This document shows positions 1-12,630 of a DNA stretch of 39,789 nt, piece after piece. The notes under the pieces were generated by a model. It was not told where the DNA came from. It saw nothing but the letters and a program-made list of their open reading frames with translations, and searched no databases. Made by a program: the position numbers and the translations under genes. Source of the DNA: Cruorifilaria tuberocauda (Eukaryota; Nematoda; Chromadorea; Rhabditida; Onchocercidae); assembly GCA_013365365.1 (NCBI GenBank), contig JABVXU010000495.1, positions 1 through 39,789 of the forward strand, read 5' to 3'. Position 1 is the stretch's first letter; each line of letters begins with the position of its first letter.

Positions 1-1056
1 TATATGTCTCGTAATCAATATGGATGTAAAATAAGATGAAACAAATTTTAGTTGCATCGTACTGAATGCTAAATTAGTCTAAATAAGGAAAGATATGACA
101 AGGTAGTCGTGAGCACGAATTTTTTTGTTTTTTTTGTAGCTTCTTGTTTCAAAATGATGCAAATGAATATGCTATAAGCTGAGTGAGGTGTTCCGCCCTT
201 CTTCGGATAAAATGTAAATTGTGCTATCCAAGTAGCAAATTTAAAATTCTCGATGAATAGACCAAAATGTGCTATCATTCAAACGTTTCACTTACTTATA
301 CGTTGCAATCCTGGGGTGACTTTCGGATTCCATCGGTACCTGAGGTAAAGCAATTTATTCCTCATTGTTTGTGATTTAGTTCGTCAGATTATTTCACGAC
401 TTGTCAAATATTACGTTACATTCCATCAAAAGACAAAACTTTTTTTAAATTCCACGACGGTTTTCTAGTATGATCACATATATATATAAACAATATTTTT
501 CGCTGGCAGGGTGAAAAAATTCCTTTTCCCCTTTGCTCCTTTAACTTTCCAAACAATATATTTGACATAATTTCATCTTTCAAAGGAGCACATTCATAAG
601 AAAAAGAGAATGTTTATTTCGATATTGTCTGTTTTTCCACTTAATTAAATTGGAAAATTCAGGTGTTCAAGAGAATTTGATATTCTAACAAACCATTAAT
701 TTTCGACATATTTGAATCTAAGGACGTTACTAGCACATTGCATAAAGGTTATCAGATATTCGGCACACTTCTGGTTAGGTTCAATTATCGAATAAGTGCA
801 TGGCTTGCAAAAGTCATAAATATAGAGAAGACTGTCAGATAAGTGTTAAAAATTATCTTTTCTGTGATATTAAAACCAGTAACAATCTTTATTGAAGTAA
901 TGCTTCCATTTAGGACATCTTAATTTTTTTATTAGTAAAAATTTGAAAGTGACCTGTTCTCTGATTTTAAGTTGGTTAGTTGAAGAGTAAGAATGGAAAA
1001 ATGTAAGAAATGACAACCATGGATAGAGTGCAATAATGGATCAACACACGATCAAG

Positions 1057-1113
1057 TGGAAAGGGCGAGAGCGGGATGTGGGAGGCGTGGGGAGGGGGAT
1101 GGAGGGAGGAAAT
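1057..1113 (+). repeat. Purine-rich G/A tract
   Basis: The plus strand here is almost all purine and rich in G (runs such as GGAGGGGGATGGAGGGAGG), in sharp contrast to the AT-rich surroundings. The opposite strand is a matching C/T tract. Such tracts occur in nematode promoters and can form triplex or G-rich structures. No gene start was found next to it, so its role is unknown. Confidence 0.5.
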
Positions 1114-2113
1114 GTTTTGGTCTGATGCCCAGTCGTGGAAGTTCTCAGATGCTAAGATTGATGATTCTTTTCTCACTTGCTCGTCTGAAAAGATTGATTA
1201 TTTCATCGATTGAACAGTTGGAAGAAACTTTCTGCACCAACAGAAGAGACAGTTGGAATGAAGCAAGGATAATAGATGGATGATAGGTGAATGGAAGAGA
1301 TAAGTCTGCTTCCAAGAAATTATAAATGCGAGGATCTACATCCTGTTTTCAGTGTACATTTATACTGAACTAATGTCTCGTATTCTCCTTCAACATAACA
1401 TTTTCCTCAATTAATAATTGCACCGATACGGTTCCTGAAGATTGATTAGCGAACCGTGCCAATTGCATAACTGAATAGAATTGAAAAAGTAATTGACCGT
1501 TACCCTTTGACGTTTTCTCACTAACAGTCAAACCTGATAATTTTATTGCAATGAATTAATTGAGCGATAATCCATGAAGAAAATCTCTTTAGTCTATATA
1601 TATGAAATCATTCCAAAAATCCAAATTTACTTAATACCAAATTTGAAAGGACTAAATCCCACTTTTTATACCTTTTTTAATTTGACCCACTTGTTCTGGA
1701 ACAAAGTCAATCCTCTACTATCCTATTATCATTGACGAATTTCGAATTTCCTTGACTTCTTTAACTCGAACTTGATATATGTTAAAAAAGCTCTACAGTT
1801 TTTGAACTTTTGCAACGCTAAATAATTATGTATTAATAAATGAATTATTAAGTTGCAAAAGTTAATGTAATTTGTTCTTAGTTCGATCAAAAATTTCGTA
1901 AGTATCAATTTTTAATTAATAGAAAATGAATTTTCCTGACTGTTACCAAATGGTAGGACTGAACTGAAGTAACCAATTTTGAAGAGCAAACAAAGAAATC
2001 AAACTGCAAACTATTTGATGAATCCTTTTTAGTTACGAAAACTATATATCTATTTGAGAAAGAAAGTTAATTCAACAGGGAAAATGAAATGAAGTGATGA
2101 AGATGAAGCAAGC

Positions 2114-2362
2114 ATGAGCGAGACCTTGTTGCGAGGACGATACTGCGCGACATGGAAATACGAAATGGACCTAATGACACTGTTTGTCTTTCTGATTATG
2201 TGCTTATCAGTTTATTACATCTTCCAAACAATTGCTCAGCAGAACTGTTTGCCAGATCTATTCCTTTTCACTCTCTTCATCCAGATACCTCCTCATCTTC
2301 CTTGCATTTCACACTCACTGGTTATTAATCCAGGAATCTTTGTTCCCAATTCGTGCAGATGA
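2114..2362 (+). CDS. Weak candidate ORF, possible single-TM small protein
   Basis: An uninterrupted ATG frame of 82 codons starts MSETLLRGRYCATWKYEMDL and runs into a hydrophobic stretch at about residues 20-42 that could be one membrane segment. The first half is less AT-rich than its surroundings. I recognise no family. No splice-linked exons, paralogue or poly(A) signal support it, and a frame of this length can arise by chance. Alternative: it is non-coding. Confidence 0.15.
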   Translation: MSETLLRGRYCATWKYEMDLMTLFVFLIMCLSVYYIFQTIAQQNCLPDLFLFTLFIQIPPHLPCISHSLVINPGIFVPNSCR

Positions 2363-4596
2363 GTTTTAATTTCGACTCCTTTTCAGTAATTCAATGGAGA
2401 TAAGAGAACGAGTAACAAGCAAAACCTGTCGTTGATAAATGTTCATATAAAATTAAACAGCTTCGCACATCTCATCAAGATAATATTTCACTTGGTTTAC
2501 GGATAGACTAATAAAATGCAACCTCAATTTTTGATAGATCTCAGCACCGTTCGGAATTGACATCTTTTTTTGAATTTGAAAATAGTCTATTTATTTGCAT
2601 GTATAAAATCTCAATCGCTATTTTCTCTGTTTGTAACAAACATATTTGAGATTCAAAAGATAATGAAGAATAATGAGTAGAATGAAATTAAAATTAATGC
2701 ATTCTAGAAGATAAAATGAGTTGAATTTACATTCTCGTGAATACGAGTACCAATTACAAAAAACTTTAAAATTACGATTTCTTAATAGTCCATTAATTGA
2801 AAACTGTATCGTCGTTAAAAGGAATGATTAGAAAGCAAACCGACGGTTTGATTAAATAAAATGATTTGGAAACAAACGCTATAAAACTTTTTTAGAAGGC
2901 CGATGTATGAACATGACACTTCCTCAACCGTATTTCACATTCTACGCTGTACAATATTTGCGATGAATTGCAATTAGCCGCCACAGTTGTTCAACAATAT
3001 ATGGAAAAATGATGATTTATAATTAATACATAATAAATAAAAAAGTGGAAACGTCAATGAAAAAGTAATATATTTTGAAAAGAGTGAAAATAATAAAAGT
3101 TACCTAACATGAAACATTTACAATGATTGTCAATTATTTCTAGCAGAATTTGAAAATAAAATATTGAAAATGGTACTCGAACCTTGCAGACCATCTTTTT
3201 TCGTTTTTCGATTTCTCGATTAATGAAATATAACTTTTTCTTTCATCTTTCACGTATTCAACCATTCCATCATCTAAGTATAATATCAAAAGCAACTAAA
3301 AGTTTATTTAGTCAATTATAATATTGGGAATTATTGCAAATGTCGTTCATACTTTTCAGAACATTTTTTCACTCCCTTCCTATGATTATTCTGCTACAAC
3401 GATGTTGTTTTTTATCCAAAATAGCATTTAAGACATTTCGTACAGACCCAATTCAGAAAAGCAAAATTCGTTAGACTAAATACATAATTTATTAAATTGG
3501 AAAACGTTGAATTTCGTAGCAAAATGGTCTTATGATAGAATACTTTCAAAAAATAATATCTCAATAAATCTTTTCTCGAAAAATTTTTCTGTACTTCTCG
3601 CATTGATATCTGTCTACCATTGAATTCATGCAACGAGTAATCAAATATTTTGTTAGCAGAATTAGATCGGTGTAACGGATATACAGGGGTTACACTCGAA
3701 AACTGGAATGAAGAGTGCGGGTTGTGTGTTTTACTGCGTAAAAAATTCGCTTTATATTAAGCAACGAATGCGCTAAGAGAAACTCTGTTAATATATGAAC
3801 AGATGATAAAGTTCTCTTCCATAAATCAGATTTTATCCACTATGTGGCATTCATTTGCATAAGAAGCAACTACTGCACTGTTAACGTTTTTGATGGAAAA
3901 AAAATGGAATAGATTGGATCAGTCGATCATCAAAACCAAGTAAATGAAAAGAATATTGAATGTTATCGTGCAAAACAATTTGCTTGTTACGAGTTATTTT
4001 TGTCAATGCTTATCAACTGATAACCATTTTGGTTGATTCTTAATAATTGTATTGAGCTTTTAGCCAAAATTAAACTTTTTTTAAATTGAATGACCTCAAG
4101 TCGTTCGTTCAAGCTTCATAGCGATCTTTCAATACAGGCAGTTTTCTACATCGACTAATGTTTATACCCTAAGAATTTAGATCTGTTCTTTCAAAAATTA
4201 GTGGAGATAAAAAAGTAACCAGACATTTTCTATTTCTGCAGTAATGCTATTATATTCTCCTTCCTGATATTTGTCACTTAACAAGCAAATACAAATTTAA
4301 ACAAATAAAAAGTATAAATCGTTCATAAGAGTTATTTATTGCGTTCAGAAATTCCATACCTTCACAAGTATTACTTTTAACAAACAGTCTAATCACTGTG
4401 TCTATATCTACCACATCTGACAGTTCTTTTTTTTCTTTTCATTCACTTCCAAGCTTGTACTGGAAGAAAGAAAAAAGTTGATTGAAAATTCAATTTGTTT
4501 CTGCAAAAATAAATGCAGAAAATGAATACTTCACTTCATTGTTAATCAAACTGTGGGTTAGGTGCGGCGAAAACAATATTTCTTTGATGGAATAGA

Positions 4597-5413
4597 ATGA
4601 AATTTGCTACTAACGTGTCAGAGCGTAATTTCTTACTCAGGATAGAACCAAGAGATAAAGTAGTCTGCTCCATTTCCTTTTTTAAGTGATTATTCACAGC
4701 TGCGAAATTACTGCATCAGAAGCGCAATGACAAAAATCAAGTTAACACTTTGCTTAATCAATTTTAGCTAACATTTACTGGTGATGTTACGGGCGAAATA
4801 CATGCTACCATAAAATTGACAAATAAAACTGATTCGCGACAAGCATTCAAAGTAAAATGCACAAGGAATGATTTATTCCGTATAAAACCAGCCATAGGAA
4901 TCCTCGATCATGGAGAAACCATTTGTATTGATATCACTTACAAGTTGAGCATCTTCCTGTTTTCAAGTTCTATGTCTTCATTTCACCATATAAGAAATTG
5001 ATTATAGGAAGGAAACCGCACAGAAAACGTATTTGATTGTTGCCTAACAGGCGCGAATTTCCAAGCTTTACTTGCAAAAAAAGAAACTGCGAAAAACACA
5101 TCCAATTGAACATTTTCTGACTACTATTGCGTTTGAGATCAAAATTATTTTTTAGGTTAATATCATTTACATTACTTTAAATGATTTTAAGTACTTAATC
5201 ATATCAAAAAGTGATTTTTCTCCGATATAAAACTGAAAATTAATTAAAATTTAATAATGGATTTTTTTAAGACACATTAACAATCAAGTTCCGGAATCAG
5301 ATAGGCATCATTTTGGTGTCTATCATATACCAGCTCCAGAAGGAGCAACGTGTGCTGGCGCTTGGGCCGAACATTATGGGCCTCCACAAGGAGAACTTCG
5401 AATAAAAGTATGA
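4597..5413 (+). CDS. MSP-domain protein (major sperm protein family)
   Basis: Exons are 4597-4659, 4768-4943 and 5272-5413 (stop TGA), giving 126 aa, close to the usual MSP size of about 127. All intron phases join. Exon 1 starts MKFATNVSERNFLLRIEPRDK. Exon 2 holds the core MSP strand pattern RQAFKVKCTRNDLFRIKP. Exon 3 holds GVYHIPAPEGATCAGAWAEH followed by YGPPQGELRIKV, as in sperm-specific MSP-like proteins. MSP domains form immunoglobulin-like beta sandwiches that polymerise in the crawling sperm of nematodes or act as signalling or tethering modules; this protein's own role is inferred from the family. An AATAAA lies at 5444-5449, about 30 nt past the stop. A strong donor (GTATGAG) overlaps the final codon, so a longer form is possible and is listed separately. 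The start was chosen because it is the only upstream ATG in frame with the domain. Confidence 0.82.
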
Positions 5414-5443
5414 GTTAAGTGGTATACTTCTGAAAAAAAAGTT

Positions 5444-5449
5444 AATAAA
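5444..5449 (+). terminator. Poly(A) signal, short MSP form
   Basis: A canonical AATAAA lies about 30 nt after the TGA at 5411-5413, in the usual position for a nematode 3' end. Confidence 0.5.
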
Positions 5450-5520
5450 ATCCTAATTAAAAATCTACACTTTAAATTTGATTTAGCAGATATATCAGTG
5501 AGTTGACTAACCGATTTTAG

Positions 5521-5817
5521 TTTCTACCATCAGTATCTAGACTACTACAAATTAACCTAGACGAGATCAGGTAAATGAATTCCAAGAAGAAATAGTGTCG
5601 CTGATCAAAATTTGTGTTTGCAGAGTATCTCTGTACTTTCAAGCATATGTGTACCTAGACTTTAACGAATGCTTTAATTCCATTCTGACTAAGCCACCTA
5701 AGAAAGGTACATATTTAATATAATTAATAATAAATATTTTGTTGAATCCATGAGATATTATTCATTGTTGCTTTAGGTTTTTTTCCAAAAAGCAAACGAA
5801 CAGTCATCATCTGCTAA
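5521..5817 (+). CDS. Possible alternative 3' exons of the MSP-domain gene
   Basis: If the donor at 5408 (AAA|GTATGAG) is used in place of the TGA at 5411-5413, three further exons join in phase: 5521-5570 (FLPSVSRLLQINLDEIR), 5624-5706 (VSLYFQAYVYLDFNECFNSI and on to LTKPPKK) and 5777-5817 (ending GFFPKSKRTVIIC). The protein would be 182 aa. Each exon has clean acceptor and donor sites (TTTTAG, TTGCAG, CTTTAG; GTAAAT, GTACAT). Exon 5 is open in only one frame, the one that joins. An AATAAA follows at 5932-5937. I recognise no domain in the tail. A second frame in the last exon reads on to about 5879 but does not fit the intron phase. This could also be a fragment of another gene. Confidence 0.45.
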
Positions 5818-5931
5818 CAATGACGAAAACAAAAACGCCGAAAATACAAATTCAAGAAAGACAAGAATAAATCAAAAATAATAGCGTAATTCAAAGCATA
5901 CTGCGTTCACCAAAATTATATAATAAAACTA

Positions 5932-5937
5932 AAATAA
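5932..5937 (+). terminator. Poly(A) signal, long MSP form
   Basis: A canonical AATAAA lies about 115 nt after the stop at 5815-5817 of the long form. With the signal at 5444 it suggests two possible transcript ends. Confidence 0.45.
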
Positions 5938-6299
5938 TTATTGTTCAAGACTATATCAGTTGAATTTATCAATTCAGATGTTCTTTTTTTTGAGAACAGT
6001 TTTCTTAGAGTATCTGTAGAATTCCTCCAATTACTACCTTTCTCTTTGTTCTCAAGACACCAAAAAAAATGATCTCAGTAATTCTTTATTCAGAAGTATG
6101 AATTAAAAGTATACTATTAATATTTAATAAATAATCAACTCAGCGATTAGAAATTGTCAACAGAATATAATTTTGGGATACGGAATGCATTACAATGAAG
6201 TGCTTCCTTCAGGTGTTATGAATGAGAGACAAGATTTTTCTTTCTGATCAGATCAACTTTAAATCAATGGCAGAATTCTTTCTAGCTCTGCAGTCAATT

Positions 6300-6485
6300 A
6301 GCATGCCTTTGCGTTTCTTTTTCGATGTTAGCTGCTTCAAACCGTCAAGGCGGAGCAGTTGTTGACGGCTAGCACATTGGTATTGATTGGTGAGAGGTGG
6401 TCGTGACTGGTATTATTGTGTCCGACTAGCCAAGCTCATTTAAATAATTTGATCCTGAATTAATGAATTATAGTATTTTGGAAAT
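6300..6485 (+). promoter_or_regulatory. Proximal promoter / 5' region of unc-24
   Basis: This block just upstream of the unc-24 start is richer in G and C than its flanks. Two ATTGG boxes (inverted CCAAT) lie at 6376-6380 and 6386-6390, ten bases apart, about 100 bp before the ATG. An AG acceptor-like site (AATTATAG) lies about 13 bp before the ATG and could accept a spliced leader. Promoter function is inferred from position and motifs only. Confidence 0.4.
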
Positions 6486-9321
6486 ATGTCAAAAGAACTG
6501 ATTGAAGAAGCTTTAAAAGAGGAGGATTGGAGTTACAAATACCGTTCAGCGTTCACATATGCTCCTTATAATGATCTCGATAAAATGGGATACGAAGCTC
6601 CGAAACGTTATCCAACTCAGGTTTGATGCTGCCCTTATTTAGTTTATTCGTTCATTATTAAAAACCTTCAAAGTAAAATTGGAATTTGGAAGTCATGTCA
6701 AGTTTGTGAATTGTTCACTGCTTATGAAGGTATACTATTACGATTTCTATAAAGATTAAATATTAAGATGTGCGCGCTATTTAGCAGGACAACGTTAAGG
6801 AAAATTCTCAGAAATGTAGAATTATAGCTAAATTCTAGACAGTTTAGAGTGATGAAATGATTTGTTTCTATTGCTGTTTACAGGTCGGTCCACGATACTG
6901 CCGATATTCCTACTCTGTTGCTGAGACAGAAGCTGTAGAAGAACCACTTCCTGTACATACCGCTGCCATAGAAAGTATTTTTGTTGTATTGGCATTTCTG
7001 CTATTTCTGATGACGCTTCCCTTCTCTCTTATTTTTTCCCTGAAGGTTATTTCTACGTATCCTTCGTGACAATATATATGTTATTCTCTTTCGAATGTCT
7101 GCATTTCAAATCATTTATGCCGTATTTGAATTCCTAACTTCAAGAAAAATTTTTAACTGAAGCTAATTCGATTCGTGTAATCTTGCTTTCAAAATCACCA
7201 GATTCAGTGATGGTGTATGTTATATTCGGCGACAGTATTTATTGTTAAATTTACGGCATACACTTATCGGATGCAACTGTAGTGTTGTCATATATAGATA
7301 TATCGTAACACTATAGTTGTTACCATATTAGTCAGGTTTTAATTTTTCAAAGAACCATCGATAATGCTGCAATGATAGCAAGTTTTAGTTTTAATAAACT
7401 GAATTTCAGTTTGTGGGTGATTTTGAACGTCTTGTTGTACTTCGGCTTGGTCGAGCACAAAAAACACGTGGACCGGGTGCAACTGTAGTGCTACCGTGTA
7501 TAGATACGTACACAAAAGTGGATCTTCGTGTGAATGCATTTAATGTACCGCCCATGCAAATAATAACTTTTGATCGGGGTTTGGTGGAGCTTGGAGCTAC
7601 TGTTTTCTCGCAAGTAAAAGTTAATCATTTATTCACCTCAAGTTACCTTTCCCTCGAGGGGGAAAAAATGAAAACTGAGAAAATCATGCCGAACCTAGAA
7701 AATTATGCCGAAATTCAATCGCCAATAGACTAGTGTCAGGAATTGAGTCATGGAGGATGGTTTCGTGGCTAGGACGTTGAGTCTAAACACCAATATAGTT
7801 TCACTTCATCAGTGTGCAGTTGTCGCGTTTCGTGGATATTCTTCTTTTAACTAAATTATCGGAAGATCACTGCAATTATCTTCTAAAATTTTTTCTTAGC
7901 AATTCCCTATCGTATCTCTTTTATACTCAGGTAAAAATGTATAGAAAAAGACGAAATCCTGTGTATTAGCTTTTAATGATGTGTATTAGCTTTTAATGAA
8001 TTATTTAGGTGAAAGACGCGTTGGCAGCAGTTTGTGCAGTACAAGAACGAAATCGATCAACCCGTGTTTTATCTGTCGCAACACTGCGTCGTTTGGTGTG
8101 CAAGCGACGAGTTAGTGACGTTATCTCGAGCATGGGTCGTAGAGAGTTGTGCGAAGACTTGCAGGTTTTTATAAATTTGAATTCAACTCAGTGATGGTGT
8201 AAATAAGAGTACGATTTTAGGTAAATGAGCTTCAAGACTAAAGTAAACTTTCACGGGCGAAGTCTTTAATCACTTTGTGACATCCTACGTAGATTGAAAA
8301 AAATCGAAATATTGTTAATGAAAATTATGAAATAAACCAAATAACTTTAGCAGTTCAGTTGATCATTTCCATAATGGCAATTTGTACGATTTTATACAGG
8401 TTGAACTTGGCGTACTCACAACTGCATGGGGTGTTGAAATCACCAAAGTTGAATTATCGCAAGTGAAAGTGATTAAAGAGGGCGAAAACATGGCTTTAGC
8501 TGCTTTCAGTAAGGTAGCTGGTCATATGTTAGCATTATCATCTTCAATACTAGCTACGATTTTGCAACTCTGACTGAACTCTCGGAATATTTGTGAGAAA
8601 AATCGTTTTTTCGACTGCAAAAATGTAAAGGCAGAATCAAACTTTTATGATACGTCACTTAGTTCATACAACAACTTAAAACTCTGAATCATGCCAACAA
8701 TTACAAGATCCACACAAATAAGTAAAAGTTTTCATTCAAACTACAAAACTACTAGCTCGTAATCTTCATTGCATTATTCAATTTCAGGTTTTCAAGTCGG
8801 AATTAGGTTCTCGTATCATCGAAACGATAAAAAGCGCAGCACAGGAATTTGTCGTACAACAACAGCAAAAACAACAATCAGATCATCAACAGAAAATTAA
8901 AAATCATACAAAAAGGGATATAACTGATTTATCTGCAGAACAGGTAACCGAAAAAAACGAATTAGGGTGCGTTTTAAATAATTCCCTAAGAAATCTGGAT
9001 ATCGACCGTTTGCTATGTTCTCTGACAATGGTTATCGATAAGCAGTTGGTTGCTTCTGTAGGATATGTCTTCCAAGTGAACTGTATTGGATTTGGTAACT
9101 TTTATTTAGATTTAAAAAACGGGTCTGGGAATTGCTGCAAAGGTACTAGTCCGACAGCTGATGTTACTTTCGGACTGAGTCGTGAACTACTGCTTAAAAT
9201 TTTAAAGAAAGAAGTAACTCCGATACAGGCTTATTTAACTGGTTCTTTACAAATAGTGGGTTCCACGAAAGCAGCCATTAAACTAACCTTACTGTCGGAT
9301 CGTTTTAACTGTTTGCTATAA
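6486..9321 (+). CDS. unc-24: UNC-24 / STOML1 homologue: stomatin domain plus SCP2 domain
   Basis: Six exons (6486-6620, 6884-7045, 7410-7613, 8009-8164, 8400-8513, 8788-9321) all join in phase 0 and give 434 aa; C. elegans UNC-24 is of similar length. The N-terminus (MSKELIEEALKEEDWSYKYR) is cytosolic. A hydrophobic hairpin-type segment lies at about residues 67-98 (FVVLAFLLFLMTLPFSLIFS). It is followed by the stomatin/band 7 domain at about 100-255, with GDFERLVVLRLGRAQKTRGPG, CIDTYTKVDLR and WGVEITKVELSQV. The last exon carries an SCP2 sterol-binding-like domain at about 325-434 (ADVTFGLSRELLLKIL). This two-domain order is diagnostic for STOML1/UNC-24. In C. elegans UNC-24 is a membrane scaffold that works with MEC-2, UNC-1 and DEG/ENaC channels in touch sensing and anaesthetic response. 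A Q/K/H-rich linker at about 275-300 separates the domains. It sits directly upstream of arf-3 on the same strand. Confidence 0.95.
7274..7319. repeat. Intronic 46-nt hairpin in unc-24
   Basis: In the intron before exon 3, two arms of about 20 nt pair across an A/T-rich loop. The left arm begins CAACTGTAGTGTTGTC and the right arm ends AACACTATAGTTG. The first 15 arm positions pair throughout, counting three G-U wobbles, and one C-C mismatch follows. It resembles the exon 90 bp downstream; see the findings. Confidence 0.7.
7961..8000 (+). repeat. 20-bp tandem duplication before unc-24 exon 4
   Basis: Two adjacent 20-bp units (GTGTATTAGCTTTTAATGAT, then the same ending in A) differ at one base. 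They lie immediately before the 3' splice site of exon 4 (acceptor ends at 8008), so they may duplicate the branch-point region. Confidence 0.9.

Positions 9322-12630
<3,309 letters not shown>

Larger units (their letters stand above)
1..4596. other. Gene-poor AT-rich interval
   Basis: No chain of exons with matching intron phases and no recognisable protein domain was found on either strand. The stretch is AT-rich and holds many short homopolymer runs. Two local exceptions are listed separately: a purine-rich, GC-rich tract near 1057-1113 and a weak open frame at 2114-2362. Short or poorly conserved exons could be missed by eye, so 'no gene' means none that I can support. Confidence 0.55.

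Noticed and set aside
3175..3250. Possible minus-strand tRNA at GGTTCGAGTACC
   Set aside because: The upstream sequence lacks an A box and stems and is A/T-rich without cloverleaf pairing.
5008..5109. Open frame (EGNRTENVFDCC...) after an AG, between MSP exons 2 and 3
   Set aside because: It is in the wrong phase for the exon 2 donor. Joining exon 2 directly to 5272 gives a complete MSP fold, so this is most likely intronic.
5777..5879. Asn/Lys-rich tail frame in the last MSP exon
   Set aside because: It needs a phase-0 join, but the only usable donor of the preceding exon leaves phase 1, which gives a short tail ending at 5817.
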